The notes under the pieces were generated by a model. The model had not been told where the DNA came from. It searched no databases and saw only the letters and a program-made list of their open reading frames with translations. Below are positions 1 to 8,311 of a stretch of 64,000 bases of DNA, one piece after another. This DNA is from Nitrospinaceae bacterium. Its GTDB lineage: Bacteria > Nitrospinota > Nitrospinia > Nitrospinales > VA-1. The position numbers were made by a program, and so were the translations under genes. Each line of letters opens with the position of its first letter. Positions within the stretch are counted from its first letter, which is position 1. The DNA lies in contig JAJDAZ010000056.1 of the NCBI GenBank assembly GCA_029261595.1, positions 124,001 through 188,000 of the forward strand, given 5' to 3'.

Positions 1-431
1 TACAATTCGCTGCGTTCGTGCATGGCATGGGTGAATAATCTTCTGAATTCGGGATCATCCTCCCCTTCAAACTGGGACAGATCGCGGCCATTTCTCAGGA
101 TCTCCAGCAAGCCGGCCCACTCGTCCCGATTTTCGTGGCGGAGCCGGACAAAGCCTTTTTTATAATGCGGACTGGTTTCGCACAGGTGCTTGTAGGTTTC
201 GGAGGTGTTTTTAAACAAGGCGCCTTTTTTACCCAATGCCCCCATGGCCACCAGGGCATTGAGCAGCGCTTCCGTTTCATGGGGACTGCTCCCGGCTTTT
301 TTTGCGGTGGCCTTGGCGGATAAAAGATTTTTATCCAGGATAGAGAAGACCTGCAACTCCAAAGCCGCAAGCAGGATGTTTGCCTCTTCCAGTTGGTCAA
401 TTTTTTCAATTATTTGTTTGAATTTCAGCAT
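1..431 (-). CDS. O-methyltransferase, N-terminal part (cut by window edge)
   Basis: An open frame runs from an ATG at 431 off the left edge, giving 143 residues without a stop. An AAGGA ribosome-binding site lies 9 bases before the ATG. The visible part begins with helices (KQIIEKIDQLEEANILLAAL) followed by a winged-helix segment with an AKKAGSSPHETEALLNALVAMGAL core and a KNTSETYKHL stretch. This is the pattern of the dimerisation domain of acetylserotonin/hydroxyneurosporene-type SAM-dependent O-methyltransferases. The SAM-binding domain would lie outside the window, so the substrate cannot be guessed. Confidence 0.75.
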   Translation of the reverse strand, partial: MLKFKQIIEKIDQLEEANILLAALELQVFSILDKNLLSAKATAKKAGSSPHETEALLNALVAMGALGKKGALFKNTSETYKHLCETSPHYKKGFVRLRHENRDEWAGLLEILRNGRDLSQFEGEDDPEFRRLFTHAMHERSEL

Positions 432-758
432 GGTCCACGGTCCTTATCTGAAGTTTTGGGATTCATTCTTATTTTGAATATTATGGTAACGGATGCAAAA
501 TATACTTAAAATTCATCGGAATTTTTTTAAAGCCTTCACCACATCCATAGGGCAGTCTGGGAATTATTAAATTAAGATCATTTAAATAAACGAGCGATCA
601 ACAAGGCGGAATAAGTTGAGGGCAAAAAAAAATACCGGGTCTTTAAAAAGGCCCGGTATCTCTTTGGTTGCCACCAAGATTCAGGAACAGGTTCGCTCCT
701 GAAAAATTATGTTGTTAATAAATTATAATTTTATTCGTTGCGTTGTCAACCGAAACCA
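432..758. other. intergenic region, 327 bp
   Basis: This AT-rich spacer lies upstream of the O-methyltransferase gene and downstream of the redoxin gene, both on the minus strand. It should hold the promoter of the methyltransferase gene; no box stands out. The only clear structure is the terminator at 624-660. Confidence 0.5.
624..660 (-). terminator. Rho-independent terminator of the redoxin/TPR operon
   Basis: A ten-pair stem (ATACCGGGTC at 632-641 with GGCCCGGTAT at 650-659, one G-T pair) is followed on the minus strand by an uninterrupted T tract (the A run at 624-632 of the plus strand). It lies about 100 bases after the redoxin stop codon and is oriented to end minus-strand transcripts. 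Confidence 0.85.
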
Positions 759-1415
759 TCACTCTTCCAGCAAAAGTTTTACCTTTTCTTCCAAACCCTG
801 TCCCGTACCAAAGATTTTATACCTGAGAATTCCGTTTTTATCGATAAGAATCGTTGAGGGAGTGCCGCGCAAATCATAGGTCTCGAACGTTTGTGCGGAA
901 TACACTTTTTGTTTCAGATAAGTTTTTATCTGTTGGACGATCATTTCCTGAGTCTTTTCAGGAAGAGAATCGTAGGTTTCAATATCGCGCTTGATAATTT
1001 TTTGAATATTTTCTTCGGAGGCGCCGTCCTGGTTCGTCTCCAGCTTGTCCATTGCCACTGGGAACGAAATAGGATATTCCAGTCGGTTGAAGTTCAATAG
1101 CCCGGAACGGGTCATTGCTTCCAGGGTGTCTCCAGTCACCTCCCCTGATTTTAGAAGGGTGGTCAGGTTTTTCATATTGTTTTTATCGAAATCCTCAAAA
1201 GCGGTTGCCAATCCCCAAACCACCAGAGGCTGGCCCTGGTATTTGTTGTGGATATCGATCACTTCAGGAAACCCGTGAATGAAACAACCGGGGCAATTCA
1301 CCTGAAACACTTCGATTAAAATGACCTTTCCCCTTTCCCCGGCGATCGTGGAAGGAACACCCTGCACCCAGGTTTCTACGGCTAACTCGGGCGCTTTCTC
1401 GTCAACTTGTGACAT
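759..1415 (-). CDS. thioredoxin-fold redoxin (TlpA/AhpC-TSA type)
   Basis: A 218-residue thioredoxin-fold protein. It has a CPGC active site near residue 41 (FQVNCPGCFIHGFPE) and the cis-proline loop GTPSTILIDKNG near residue 185. About 100 residues are inserted between them, longer than in a plain thioredoxin. No signal peptide is visible, so it is probably cytoplasmic, or it could be tethered through a partner. The ATG is preceded by GGGAGA at 9 bases and overlaps the 3' end of the TPR lipoprotein gene by 14 bases, indicating translational coupling. The expected role is thiol-disulfide exchange or peroxide reduction; the partner is unknown. Confidence 0.8.
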   Translation of the reverse strand: MSQVDEKAPELAVETWVQGVPSTIAGERGKVILIEVFQVNCPGCFIHGFPEVIDIHNKYQGQPLVVWGLATAFEDFDKNNMKNLTTLLKSGEVTGDTLEAMTRSGLLNFNRLEYPISFPVAMDKLETNQDGASEENIQKIIKRDIETYDSLPEKTQEMIVQQIKTYLKQKVYSAQTFETYDLRGTPSTILIDKNGILRYKIFGTGQGLEEKVKLLLEE

Positions 1416-2238
1416 GCAGAGGTTCTCCCTGGATTTTTTCTAACATGAGGTCGATCATTTTTTGGATGTTTTGCGGTGGCTTCTTCTTTAAGGCTTCATT
1501 CAAAATATATATCGCGCGGCTTTTATCGCCTTTTTGATTGTGAATCATTCCCAGCATCACATGCGACATATACCATTTATCGCCTTTGGGATAATGTTTT
1601 CGGATGGCGTCCAACTGTTTGATGGCCTTGGAATATTTTCTTAACTTATAATAGGCTGTGGCCAATCCGAAATGGATGTTGTCCCTTAAGTCCACAGGAG
1701 GATTATTTTTCAATGCCAGATTGAATTTATGCATGCTTTGTTTCAGCTGTCCATTTTTTAATAATTGAATGCCCGCCGTGTAAACCTTTCGAGGATATAT
1801 TTTTGCTTTGGGACGGGGCCTCATGGACGCGAGGGTGGTGATTCGGGCTTTCAATAATTTTTGATCAAGATGGAGTTTGGCCAGTTCCTGTTTCAATTGA
1901 TGCTGTTGTATTTTTTTAAATTGAATCCGCCTCTTAAAGTCGGTTTCAAACTCTTTCGAATTATTATCGATTTGCTTCAACTTGGAAACGAAAACCGTGG
2001 TTTGCTGATCGATTCCCTGATTTATAAAAGATAGAATTTCCAGATCACGGGAAATACTGTCCAGCGTATCCTGACGCGTTTTACGTAAACCAAGCTCGCG
2101 TTCGTCCGGAGGACTCCACACGTACATTTCAACGGAACGATAATTTTTTTTCTCAATGGCTTTTGAAGGGGGGGTGGAGCATGCCACTGACGAAAATATC
2201 AATCCGCCGAGCAGGGAAATAGTGAAATAATTTTTCAT
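1402..2238 (-). CDS. TPR-containing lipoprotein
   Basis: 278 residues starting with a lipoprotein signal (hydrophobic stretch, then SSVACS, with the lipid-anchoring Cys near residue 20). A charged, probably coiled-coil segment covers about residues 60-140, and tetratricopeptide-like repeats about 150-270 (AGIQLLKNGQLKQSMHKFNLAL; FGLATAYYKLRKYSKAIKQLDAI; LGMIHNQKGDKSRAIYILNEAL). It is probably anchored in the envelope and acts as a scaffold. It is the first gene of a two-gene unit with the redoxin, which overlaps its end. No strong ribosome-binding site is seen. The specific role is unknown. Confidence 0.75.
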   Translation of the reverse strand: MKNYFTISLLGGLIFSSVACSTPPSKAIEKKNYRSVEMYVWSPPDERELGLRKTRQDTLDSISRDLEILSFINQGIDQQTTVFVSKLKQIDNNSKEFETDFKRRIQFKKIQQHQLKQELAKLHLDQKLLKARITTLASMRPRPKAKIYPRKVYTAGIQLLKNGQLKQSMHKFNLALKNNPPVDLRDNIHFGLATAYYKLRKYSKAIKQLDAIRKHYPKGDKWYMSHVMLGMIHNQKGDKSRAIYILNEALKKKPPQNIQKMIDLMLEKIQGEPLHVTS

Positions 2239-2319
2239 TTAAGTTAAATTATAAAATAATATCGGTGACTTCAATTAGTTTACCGTAAAACCCTTTAAAA
2301 ATCAATAAGTTAGGAAATA

Positions 2320-3249
2320 ATGGACGATTATTATTCCCTTTTGGGCATAGACCGCCAGGCTTCAGAGGATCAAATAAAGAAGGCCTATCGTAAAATGGCG
2401 ATGAAATACCATCCGGACCGCAATAAGGATAATCCCAAGGCAGAGGACCAGTTTAAAAAAATCTCCGAAGCCTACGCGGTTCTGAGCGATACCGAGAAAA
2501 GAAAACAATACGACCGTTTTGGCGCCGATGGATTCAAGCAAAAGTTTTCCCAGGAAGATATTTTCCGTAATTTCAACGCCGATGAGATTTTTCAGAATTT
2601 TGGTTTTCGACCTGGAAAAGGCGCAGATCCGTTTCAGTCCATTCACGAGATGTTCTCCGGCGGCGGAGGGTTTGGTCAATCTTTTGGTGATACTTTCGGC
2701 GGGCAACAAGGCGGCAGGCCGCAATCCACAAAGGGAGAAGACCTGGAGACCAGTCTGCCCGTCACTTTTGAGGAGGCCGCACTGGGAGCTGAAAAGAGAA
2801 TCGTGATTCAGGGGACCGGGAAACGCGAGGAGACCACGGTCAAGATTCCACCCGGCATTGGCAATGGAAAAAAGTTGCGCCTGCGCGGCAAAGGCTATCC
2901 CAGCCGGTTTGGCGGCAAAGCTGGCGATATCTATATTAAAATAAAGGTCGAGCCGCATCCGGTTTTTCACAGGGAAGGCAATGATATCGTGGCAGACCAG
3001 GAAATCAGCCTGACCGATGCTCTTCTGGGCGCGGTCAAGGAAGTCCCCACCCTGACCGGCCCCAAAAACCTTAAAATTCCCGCCGGGACCCAGAGCCATT
3101 CCAAACTCAGATTAAAGGGCCTGGGGGTTGCCCATGGGGCAGGCGGTCAAAAAGGCGATCAACTGGTGCGAGTCCTGATAAAATTTCCCAAAGAATTATC
3201 CGAGGAACAACGGGAAATGGTTCTTGCCCTGAAGGAACAGGGGCTATAA
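2320..3249 (+). CDS. J-domain co-chaperone, CbpA/DnaJ type without zinc finger
   Basis: 309 residues. The J domain covers residues 1-70 with the HPD triad at 31-33, so it should stimulate DnaK ATPase. A Gly/Phe-rich linker (about 80-140) follows, then two beta-rich substrate-binding domains (about 145-300) with the [18 protein letters not shown] and [18 protein letters not shown] signatures. The CXXCXGXG zinc-binding repeats of DnaJ proper are absent, so this is a type II (CbpA-like) protein. AGGAA lies just before the ATG. It is divergent from the TPR lipoprotein and followed by a ferredoxin gene 63 bases on. Confidence 0.92.
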   Translation: MDDYYSLLGIDRQASEDQIKKAYRKMAMKYHPDRNKDNPKAEDQFKKISEAYAVLSDTEKRKQYDRFGADGFKQKFSQEDIFRNFNADEIFQNFGFRPGKGADPFQSIHEMFSGGGGFGQSFGDTFGGQQGGRPQSTKGEDLETSLPVTFEEAALGAEKRIVIQGTGKREETTVKIPPGIGNGKKLRLRGKGYPSRFGGKAGDIYIKIKVEPHPVFHREGNDIVADQEISLTDALLGAVKEVPTLTGPKNLKIPAGTQSHSKLRLKGLGVAHGAGGQKGDQLVRVLIKFPKELSEEQREMVLALKEQGL

Positions 3250-3312
3250 TAAATAACCCAACACTATAAATTTGAAACCCGTTTGCGGTTTCTGTGAGGA
3301 GATAGAATACGT

Positions 3313-3609
3313 ATGGCCAAAATCAATTTCAAACCCGACAATGTCGTTCACGAGGTGGAAGATGGAACGCCTCTGATCGATTTTTGTGATGAAGTGGATG
3401 TGTCCCTATCTTTCGGATGCACCGAAGGAACCTGCGGGGTCTGTGAACTGACCGTGCTTGAGGGAATGAGCAACGTGTCCCGCATCACCGAGGAGGAAAA
3501 GGATTATCTTTTAGAGGAAGACCTAGAAGCCGGAATGCGCCTCGGCTGTCAGCTGAAAATCCGCAAAGGCGATGTGGTCCTTTCCTGGAAAGGTAACCGG
3601 GCGAAGTAG
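3313..3609 (+). CDS. 2Fe-2S ferredoxin
   Basis: 98 residues with a plant-type 2Fe-2S cluster motif: Cys36-X4-Cys41-X2-Cys44 and a fourth ligand at Cys79 (RLGCQL). The length and the beta-grasp pattern match a stand-alone ferredoxin that carries single electrons in the cytoplasm. GAGGAG lies 11 bases before the ATG. The electron partner is unknown; a ferredoxin-type siroheme reductase is encoded at 61.1 kb, but linking the two is only a guess. Confidence 0.92.
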   Translation: MAKINFKPDNVVHEVEDGTPLIDFCDEVDVSLSFGCTEGTCGVCELTVLEGMSNVSRITEEEKDYLLEEDLEAGMRLGCQLKIRKGDVVLSWKGNRAK

Positions 3610-3647
3610 GTATGTATTAAAATAAATGAATGAAGAGGAATATCTTC

Positions 3648-4004
3648 ATGAGTGACCTGAGACTTTTCGCAGAAGTACACGGGTATACATCTGTTGCTAT
3701 TGGCGTAGCAATCCCATTATTACTGCGGAGCCTAGTAATGCATAAATGGAAACCTAGGACAAGGCTGATCTATGCCCTTAAGTTTTCTTTATGGCCTGTT
3801 ATCATTTTTACATATTTCCTAGGAGGACCAATTTCTCGGGAAATATTTGGAATAGAAAGTAGGTATTTGATGGATTTAAATCAGACTTTTAAGGGGGTAA
3901 TCGGCCTGTCCATGATTTCCACCCCGGTATTTTTCGCAATTGGCTGGTGGAAGGCCGTTAAATTTTTTGCACACAACAATGAAAATGCAAAATCAACTAA
4001 ATAG
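3648..4004 (+). CDS. small membrane protein, unknown
   Basis: 118 residues from the ATG at 3648, chosen because GAGGAA sits 7 bases upstream; an earlier in-frame ATG at 3630 has no such site. Three hydrophobic segments are visible (VAIGVAIPLLLRSLVM; FSLWPVIIFTYFLGG; GVIGLSMISTPVFFAIGWW), so it is probably a three-helix inner-membrane protein. I do not recognise the family. It begins an AT-rich two-gene insert and is followed 13 bases later by the HEPN gene, which suggests a functional pair. Codon use looks poorer in G+C than in the flanking genes. Confidence 0.6.
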   Translation: MSDLRLFAEVHGYTSVAIGVAIPLLLRSLVMHKWKPRTRLIYALKFSLWPVIIFTYFLGGPISREIFGIESRYLMDLNQTFKGVIGLSMISTPVFFAIGWWKAVKFFAHNNENAKSTK

Positions 4005-4017
4005 CTCACCTGAAAAT

Positions 4018-4596
4018 ATGAATGCCATATCCAAAGATTCAGCGCTCAAGTTCTGCGAACTTTGTAATTGGGTATATGAGGTATGGGTTACGCACAAGGT
4101 TCTCTTCGATGAGAACAACGATACTGAAAACACTATAGCTAAAGCGAAATACTTTACATCGAGGTTGTCAACAATTACCCAAGAATATGCACTTCTGCAG
4201 ATCTGCAAGCTTCATGATCCTGCGATCCAAGGAAATTCCATTAATCTTACAATTGATTATATATTGCGTTTTGGTGATTTGGATGAGGAAGATGCTCGAA
4301 TAAGGAAATTAGCTGGGGAACTTACTGAACTATTTCAGCGTCTTAGCTCGGCGCGAAACAAGATTTTGGCTCATAATGATTTGGAAGTCCTAATGGATAA
4401 CACTACTTTGGGATCGTTTCCTGAAGACCTGGATAATAAGTATTTTGAAGTTTTGCAAGGGTTTGTAAACGCAGTAAGTGTCAAGTGGCTTTCAAGTAAA
4501 CTATATCCCTTCAATGATCTTGCTAAAGCTGATGTTGATGAGTTTCTCGAAGTACTCAAACGAAGCCATAAAAATAATTCTAAACGAATTATTTAA
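4018..4596 (+). CDS. HEPN-fold protein, AbiU2-like
   Basis: 192 residues from ATG 4018 (ATG 3979 is an alternative that would overlap the upstream gene; neither has a good ribosome-binding site). The protein is all-helical and carries RNKILAH, an R-X5-H motif typical of HEPN ribonucleases, followed by ND as in AbiU2-like HEPN proteins. HEPN proteins of this group occur in phage-abortive and toxin-antitoxin settings. No classical antitoxin (MNT or similar) is adjacent; the neighbour is a small membrane protein. The gene overlaps the convergent adenosyltransferase by 8 bases. The family call is by motif only; RNase activity is not shown. Confidence 0.55.
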   Translation: MNAISKDSALKFCELCNWVYEVWVTHKVLFDENNDTENTIAKAKYFTSRLSTITQEYALLQICKLHDPAIQGNSINLTIDYILRFGDLDEEDARIRKLAGELTELFQRLSSARNKILAHNDLEVLMDNTTLGSFPEDLDNKYFEVLQGFVNAVSVKWLSSKLYPFNDLAKADVDEFLEVLKRSHKNNSKRII

Positions 4597-5209
4597 TTTT
4601 TGCTCCCCACATCCAATCATCTGGGTCACTTTTTCCCGGTTCCCACAGGAACTCGTCCTCATTCATGGTGGACGCCGTCCAGCGGCTGAACACGAATAAG
4701 GCGTCAGACAATCTATTAACGTAGGCGATTAGATTGGATTCGATTTCTTCCTCCCGGCTCAGGGTTACGATTTCCCGTTCCGCCCTTCGGCAAACCGTCC
4801 TGCACTGATGCAAAAATGCGTTGACGGGACTTCCCCCCGGCAACACGAAACTGTTGAGAGGAGACAATTCCTCGTTCATGGCGTCGATCACCTCTTCCAA
4901 CCAGGTCACGTTTTGTTCCGTTAATGCAGGAAGATTTTTACGGTCGGACGTTGGGTCGGTTGCCAGAATGCTCCCAACGTCGAACAACCTCTGTTGGATG
5001 GTCTGCAAGATCGATTCGAATTTATCCCGGCGGACGGAATCGGATTTTTTCAGGTTAAAACACCGGACAATCCCCACCAGGCTGTTCAACTCGTCGATGG
5101 TCCCATAGGCATTGACCCTGGGATGGTCCTTGAAAATTCTCTTGCCCTGCGCCAGGGAAGTTTCCCCCTTATCCCCTGCTTTGGTATAAACTTTGTTGAT
5201 TCGGACCAT
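4589..5209 (-). CDS. cob(I)alamin adenosyltransferase, PduO type
   Basis: 206 residues. It transfers the adenosyl group of ATP to cob(I)alamin to form coenzyme B12. The N-terminal signature VYTKAGDKGETSLAQGKRI is the ATP-binding loop of the PduO/MMAB family. The family core AYGTIDELNSLVG follows, and then FVLPGGSPVNAFLHQCRTVCRRAER near residues 122-147. The length is typical. It is monocistronic here and convergent with the HEPN gene. No cobalamin riboswitch was recognised upstream. Confidence 0.93.
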   Translation of the reverse strand: MVRINKVYTKAGDKGETSLAQGKRIFKDHPRVNAYGTIDELNSLVGIVRCFNLKKSDSVRRDKFESILQTIQQRLFDVGSILATDPTSDRKNLPALTEQNVTWLEEVIDAMNEELSPLNSFVLPGGSPVNAFLHQCRTVCRRAEREIVTLSREEEIESNLIAYVNRLSDALFVFSRWTASTMNEDEFLWEPGKSDPDDWMWGAKIK

Positions 5210-5321
5210 GTTTTGTCCCGGTTAAAGAGGCGTAAAAAATCGTCCCTCATTGATAAAAATTGTATTGCTTGTCATTCGCATATTAAACCCAATGTGCCTC
5301 GAATCCATACCCCTATTTTTC

Positions 5322-5350
5322 TTGACTTCATGCACTTCATTGATTAAGCT
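5322..5350 (+). promoter_or_regulatory. candidate promoter of the pyr operon
   Basis: TTGACT (5322-5327), a 17-base spacer and TAAGCT (5345-5350) lie just upstream of the pyr leader RNA. The -35 box is good and the -10 box weak. The predicted start, near 5357, would place the PyrR-binding hairpin about 20 bases into the transcript, as expected for an attenuated operon. Confidence 0.4.
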
Positions 5351-5376
5351 GAAAAAAGAATAAAACCTTTTAACGC

Positions 5377-5473
5377 GGTCCTGTGAGACTGCTAAGGGAG
5401 ACTCCAGATGAATGGCTCAAGTTGCATTCAACCTGCCTCCTGAACGGGTTTATCCTGTAGGAGGTATTTTTTT
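5377..5473 (+). promoter_or_regulatory. PyrR-dependent attenuator leader
   Basis: The leader contains a PyrR-binding-loop-like element at 5377-5405: GTCCTGTGAGACTG, a short spacer, then AAGGGAGAC, with GTC/GAC closing the stem. This matches the family consensus in which the UGUGAGRCU loop is bound by PyrR with UMP. It is followed by an intrinsic terminator (5436-5473). GGAG (5397-5400) could instead pair with CTCC (5437-5440) and form an antiterminator. The logic would be that high UMP lets PyrR stabilise the first hairpin, the terminator forms, and the operon is reduced. The first gene downstream is pyrR itself. Confidence 0.75.
5436..5473 (+). terminator. attenuator terminator in the pyr leader
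   Basis: CCTCCT (5436-5441) pairs with AGGAGG (5459-5464), extended internally by ACGGG (5444-5448) with CCTGT (5454-5458) across a two-base bulge. Seven T residues follow at 5467-5473. It lies about 50 bases before the pyrR start and is the conditional terminator of the leader. Confidence 0.85.
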
Positions 5474-5524
5474 ACCCTCCCGCTGATATTCACCTTTCCA
5501 GTTCCATAATTAAATAAAATATCC

Positions 5525-6064
5525 ATGAATTCCGTCGTCCTGAACTCAAACGATATATCACGCGCCATCACCCGGATTGCCCACGAAATCCTCGAGAAAA
5601 ATCAGGGCGCGGAGAATCTGGTTCTGGTCGGCATTCGCACGCGCGGGGTCACACTTTCGAAACGCCTGCAGGAAAAAATCAAAGCGATCGAAAATGTTCA
5701 GGTGGACCTTGGAATGTTGGACATCACGCTTTACCGGGACGATTTAGGGTCCGGAAAAAATCCACCGCAATTGAAGGCCACGGAAATTGCATTTTCCATA
5801 GAAGGTAAAGACGTGATTTTGTGCGACGATGTGTTGTTCACCGGCAGAACCATCCGGGCGGCGTTCGATGCGCTCATGGATTTTGGTCGGCCTGCCTCGA
5901 TCCAGCTGGCGGTATTGATCGACCGGGGTCACCGGGAGTTGCCCATTCGCCCGGATTATGTCGGCAAAAATATTCCAACTTCCAAAGCAATGAGAGTCAA
6001 GGTCAAATTAAAGGAAGATGATGACGGTGAGGATCAAGTCATCGTGATCGATCAAACGTCATGA
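5525..6064 (+). CDS. pyrR: bifunctional pyr operon regulator / uracil phosphoribosyltransferase
   Basis: 179 residues, the usual PyrR length. PyrR binds the pyr leader RNA when UMP is high, and in many species also makes UMP from uracil and PRPP. The PRPP-binding motif [17 protein letters not shown] carries the acidic pair at residues 101-102; the N-terminal TRIAHEIL and [13 protein letters not shown] segments also fit PyrR. The gene follows the attenuator and its stop overlaps the pyrB start (ATGA). With the leader, it forms an autoregulatory loop. Confidence 0.95.
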   Translation: MNSVVLNSNDISRAITRIAHEILEKNQGAENLVLVGIRTRGVTLSKRLQEKIKAIENVQVDLGMLDITLYRDDLGSGKNPPQLKATEIAFSIEGKDVILCDDVLFTGRTIRAAFDALMDFGRPASIQLAVLIDRGHRELPIRPDYVGKNIPTSKAMRVKVKLKEDDDGEDQVIVIDQTS

Positions 6065-7014
6065 CGGAAACCATGCCCCTCAGTGTGAAACACATTCTGG
6101 GAACCCGCGACATGAGCCGGGAAGATATCACCACCATATTGGACGCCGCCGATTCCTTTAAAGAAATATCCACCCGTCAAATTAAAAAGGTCCCCACCCT
6201 GCGCGGACGAACGGTCATCAACCTGTTTTTCGAACCCAGCACCCGCACCCGCACCTCTTTTGAAATTGCAGGCAAACGCTTGAGCGCCGATGTCATCAAT
6301 ATCAGCGGATCGACCAGCAGTGCGGTCAAAGGCGAAAACCTCATCGACAGCGCCCGCAACCTGGAAGCGATGAACCCGGATATTCTCGTCATCCGGCACG
6401 CCAGCGCAGGTGCGGCGAATCTCCTGACGCAATTTGTGGACTGCCCTGTCATCAACGCCGGAGACGGTTCCCACGAACATCCCACTCAGGCTCTGCTGGA
6501 CCTGTTGACCATTCGGGAGCATATGCGAAAAGAGTCATTTGAAGGATTGAAAGTGGCGATCATCGGAGACATCATGCACAGCCGGGTGGTTCGATCTAAC
6601 ATATTCGCCATGAAAACTCTGGGGATGGAAGTGACCGTGGTCGGCCCCCCGACCCTGATGCCTGTTGAAATCTCCCATCTAGGTGTGAAGGTTGAATACG
6701 ATCTCGAAAAAGCCATTCGGGATGTGGATGTCATTATGGTTCTCAGGATTCAACTGGAACGGCAGAACCAATACAACCTCGCCAGCCTGCGGGAATATTC
6801 CAACCTGTTTTGTCTGACCACCGAAACGCTGAAAAATGCCAGAGACGATGTATTGATCATCCATCCAGGGCCGGTTAACCGGGGAATAGAAATTGCCCTG
6901 GATGTTATGGAAGGGGAACATTCTTTGATATTGAATCAAGTTACCAACGGGGTCGCCGTGAGAATGGCGCTTCTATATCTCCTTTTGGGAGGCGGTCATG
7001 AAGATCTTAATTAA
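6061..7014 (+). CDS. pyrB: aspartate carbamoyltransferase catalytic subunit
   Basis: 317 residues. It condenses carbamoyl phosphate with aspartate, the first committed pyrimidine step. The carbamoyl-phosphate loop STRTRTSFE starts near residue 60, and [12 protein letters not shown] and the C-terminal [11 protein letters not shown] are present. No pyrI regulatory subunit is encoded in the operon, so it is probably a class B or C enzyme. The start overlaps pyrR by four bases and the end overlaps pyrC by 17 bases, indicating coupled translation. Confidence 0.97.
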   Translation: MTETMPLSVKHILGTRDMSREDITTILDAADSFKEISTRQIKKVPTLRGRTVINLFFEPSTRTRTSFEIAGKRLSADVINISGSTSSAVKGENLIDSARNLEAMNPDILVIRHASAGAANLLTQFVDCPVINAGDGSHEHPTQALLDLLTIREHMRKESFEGLKVAIIGDIMHSRVVRSNIFAMKTLGMEVTVVGPPTLMPVEISHLGVKVEYDLEKAIRDVDVIMVLRIQLERQNQYNLASLREYSNLFCLTTETLKNARDDVLIIHPGPVNRGIEIALDVMEGEHSLILNQVTNGVAVRMALLYLLLGGGHEDLN

Positions 7015-8293
7015 GGGGGGGCAGCTCATCGACCCTGCCAATAAGCGGGAGGGTCTGTATGATCTTGTCATTGAAAAAAGAAAAGTCCTGTCGGTTGAGA
7101 AATCAGGAGAATTATCCGCAAAGGATATTGAAGGCGCCGAAATAATTGACGCAAAGGGTCTGATCGTTGCTCCAGGCTTCATAGACATGCACGTGCATTT
7201 TCGTGAGCCGGGCCATGAGTATAAAGAAACCATTGAGACGGGGTGTCAATCCGCCGCCGCCGGAGGATTCACGTCGGTCGCGACCATGCCCAACACCGAC
7301 CCGGTCAACGACACCCGTTCGGTCACGGAATTCATCCTGCGCAAAGCCAAAGAGACAGGCATCGTCAACGTTTATCCCATCGGAGCGATCACCCAGGGGT
7401 TGAAGGGCGAGCGGCTCTCTGAGATGGGCGACCTGAAAGATGCCGGGGTGGTGGGTTTTTCGGACGACGGTCGTCCGGTGATGAACAGCGAGTTGATGCG
7501 TCGGGCGCTGGAATACAGCAAAATGTTCGGATTGCCCTGTATTCAACACAGTGAGATGCTGGACCTGACCGAAGACGGCTGTATGAATGAAGGTTTTATT
7601 TCCACGGCACTGGGCTTGAAAGGCATGCCCACGGAAGCGGAAGACATCATGGTGTACCGGGATATTTCCCTGTTGCCAAAAACCGGCGGTAGACTGCATG
7701 TGGCCCATATCAGCAGCGGCCTTTCGGTAGATCTGGTTCGGCAGGCCAAGGCCAAGGGATTGGAGGTGACCTGCGAAGTGGCGCCGCATCATTTTGCTCT
7801 GACCGATGAAGCGGTGAAGGATTATGATCCCAATGCCAAGATGAGCCCTCCTCTGAGGTGTAAATCGGATATTGAAGCTATTAAGGAAGGATTGAGGGAC
7901 GATACCATAGACATCATCGCCACGGATCATGCACCGCACGATCTGATCGACAAACAGGTGGAATTCAATCGCGCGTGTTTTGGAATCGTGGGCCTGGAGA
8001 CCGCCCTCCCCCTGACGCTACGGCTGGTGGACGAAAAAGTTTTTTCAATGTCTAAAATGATTGAAAAACTCACTTCCCGCCCGGCGGAAATTTTTAATCT
8101 CGACCGGGGGGCGCTGGGCGTCGGCGACATCGCGGACATCGTGATTTTTGATCCCAAAGCGGAGTACGAGATCGACGTTCAGCAATTCAAATCCAAAAGC
8201 AAAAACTCTCCATTCAACGGATGGAAGGTGAAGGGGAAAGTGATTAAAACCTTGGTGGCGGGTAAAACGGTGTTTTCCGCACCCTCTAATTAA
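6998..8293 (+). CDS. pyrC: dihydroorotase, class I (long form)
   Basis: 431 residues. It cyclises carbamoyl aspartate to dihydroorotate. The metal-binding signature DMHVHFREPGHEYKETIE sits near residue 63 and the second signature ATDHAPH near 308; SDDGRPV and APHHFALTD also match. The length and motifs are those of the PyrC/AllB-like amidohydrolase form, not the short E. coli PyrC. It starts inside the pyrB end and is followed by carA after 18 bases. Confidence 0.96.
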   Translation: MKILIKGGQLIDPANKREGLYDLVIEKRKVLSVEKSGELSAKDIEGAEIIDAKGLIVAPGFIDMHVHFREPGHEYKETIETGCQSAAAGGFTSVATMPNTDPVNDTRSVTEFILRKAKETGIVNVYPIGAITQGLKGERLSEMGDLKDAGVVGFSDDGRPVMNSELMRRALEYSKMFGLPCIQHSEMLDLTEDGCMNEGFISTALGLKGMPTEAEDIMVYRDISLLPKTGGRLHVAHISSGLSVDLVRQAKAKGLEVTCEVAPHHFALTDEAVKDYDPNAKMSPPLRCKSDIEAIKEGLRDDTIDIIATDHAPHDLIDKQVEFNRACFGIVGLETALPLTLRLVDEKVFSMSKMIEKLTSRPAEIFNLDRGALGVGDIADIVIFDPKAEYEIDVQQFKSKSKNSPFNGWKVKGKVIKTLVAGKTVFSAPSN

Positions 8294-8311
8294 ACTTCAA
8301 TTTAAGGCTGA

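Noticed and set aside
2362-3099. Antisense frame of 245 codons opposite the J-protein gene
   Set aside because: The J domain and peptide-binding motifs are clear on the plus strand; the antisense product has no recognisable feature.
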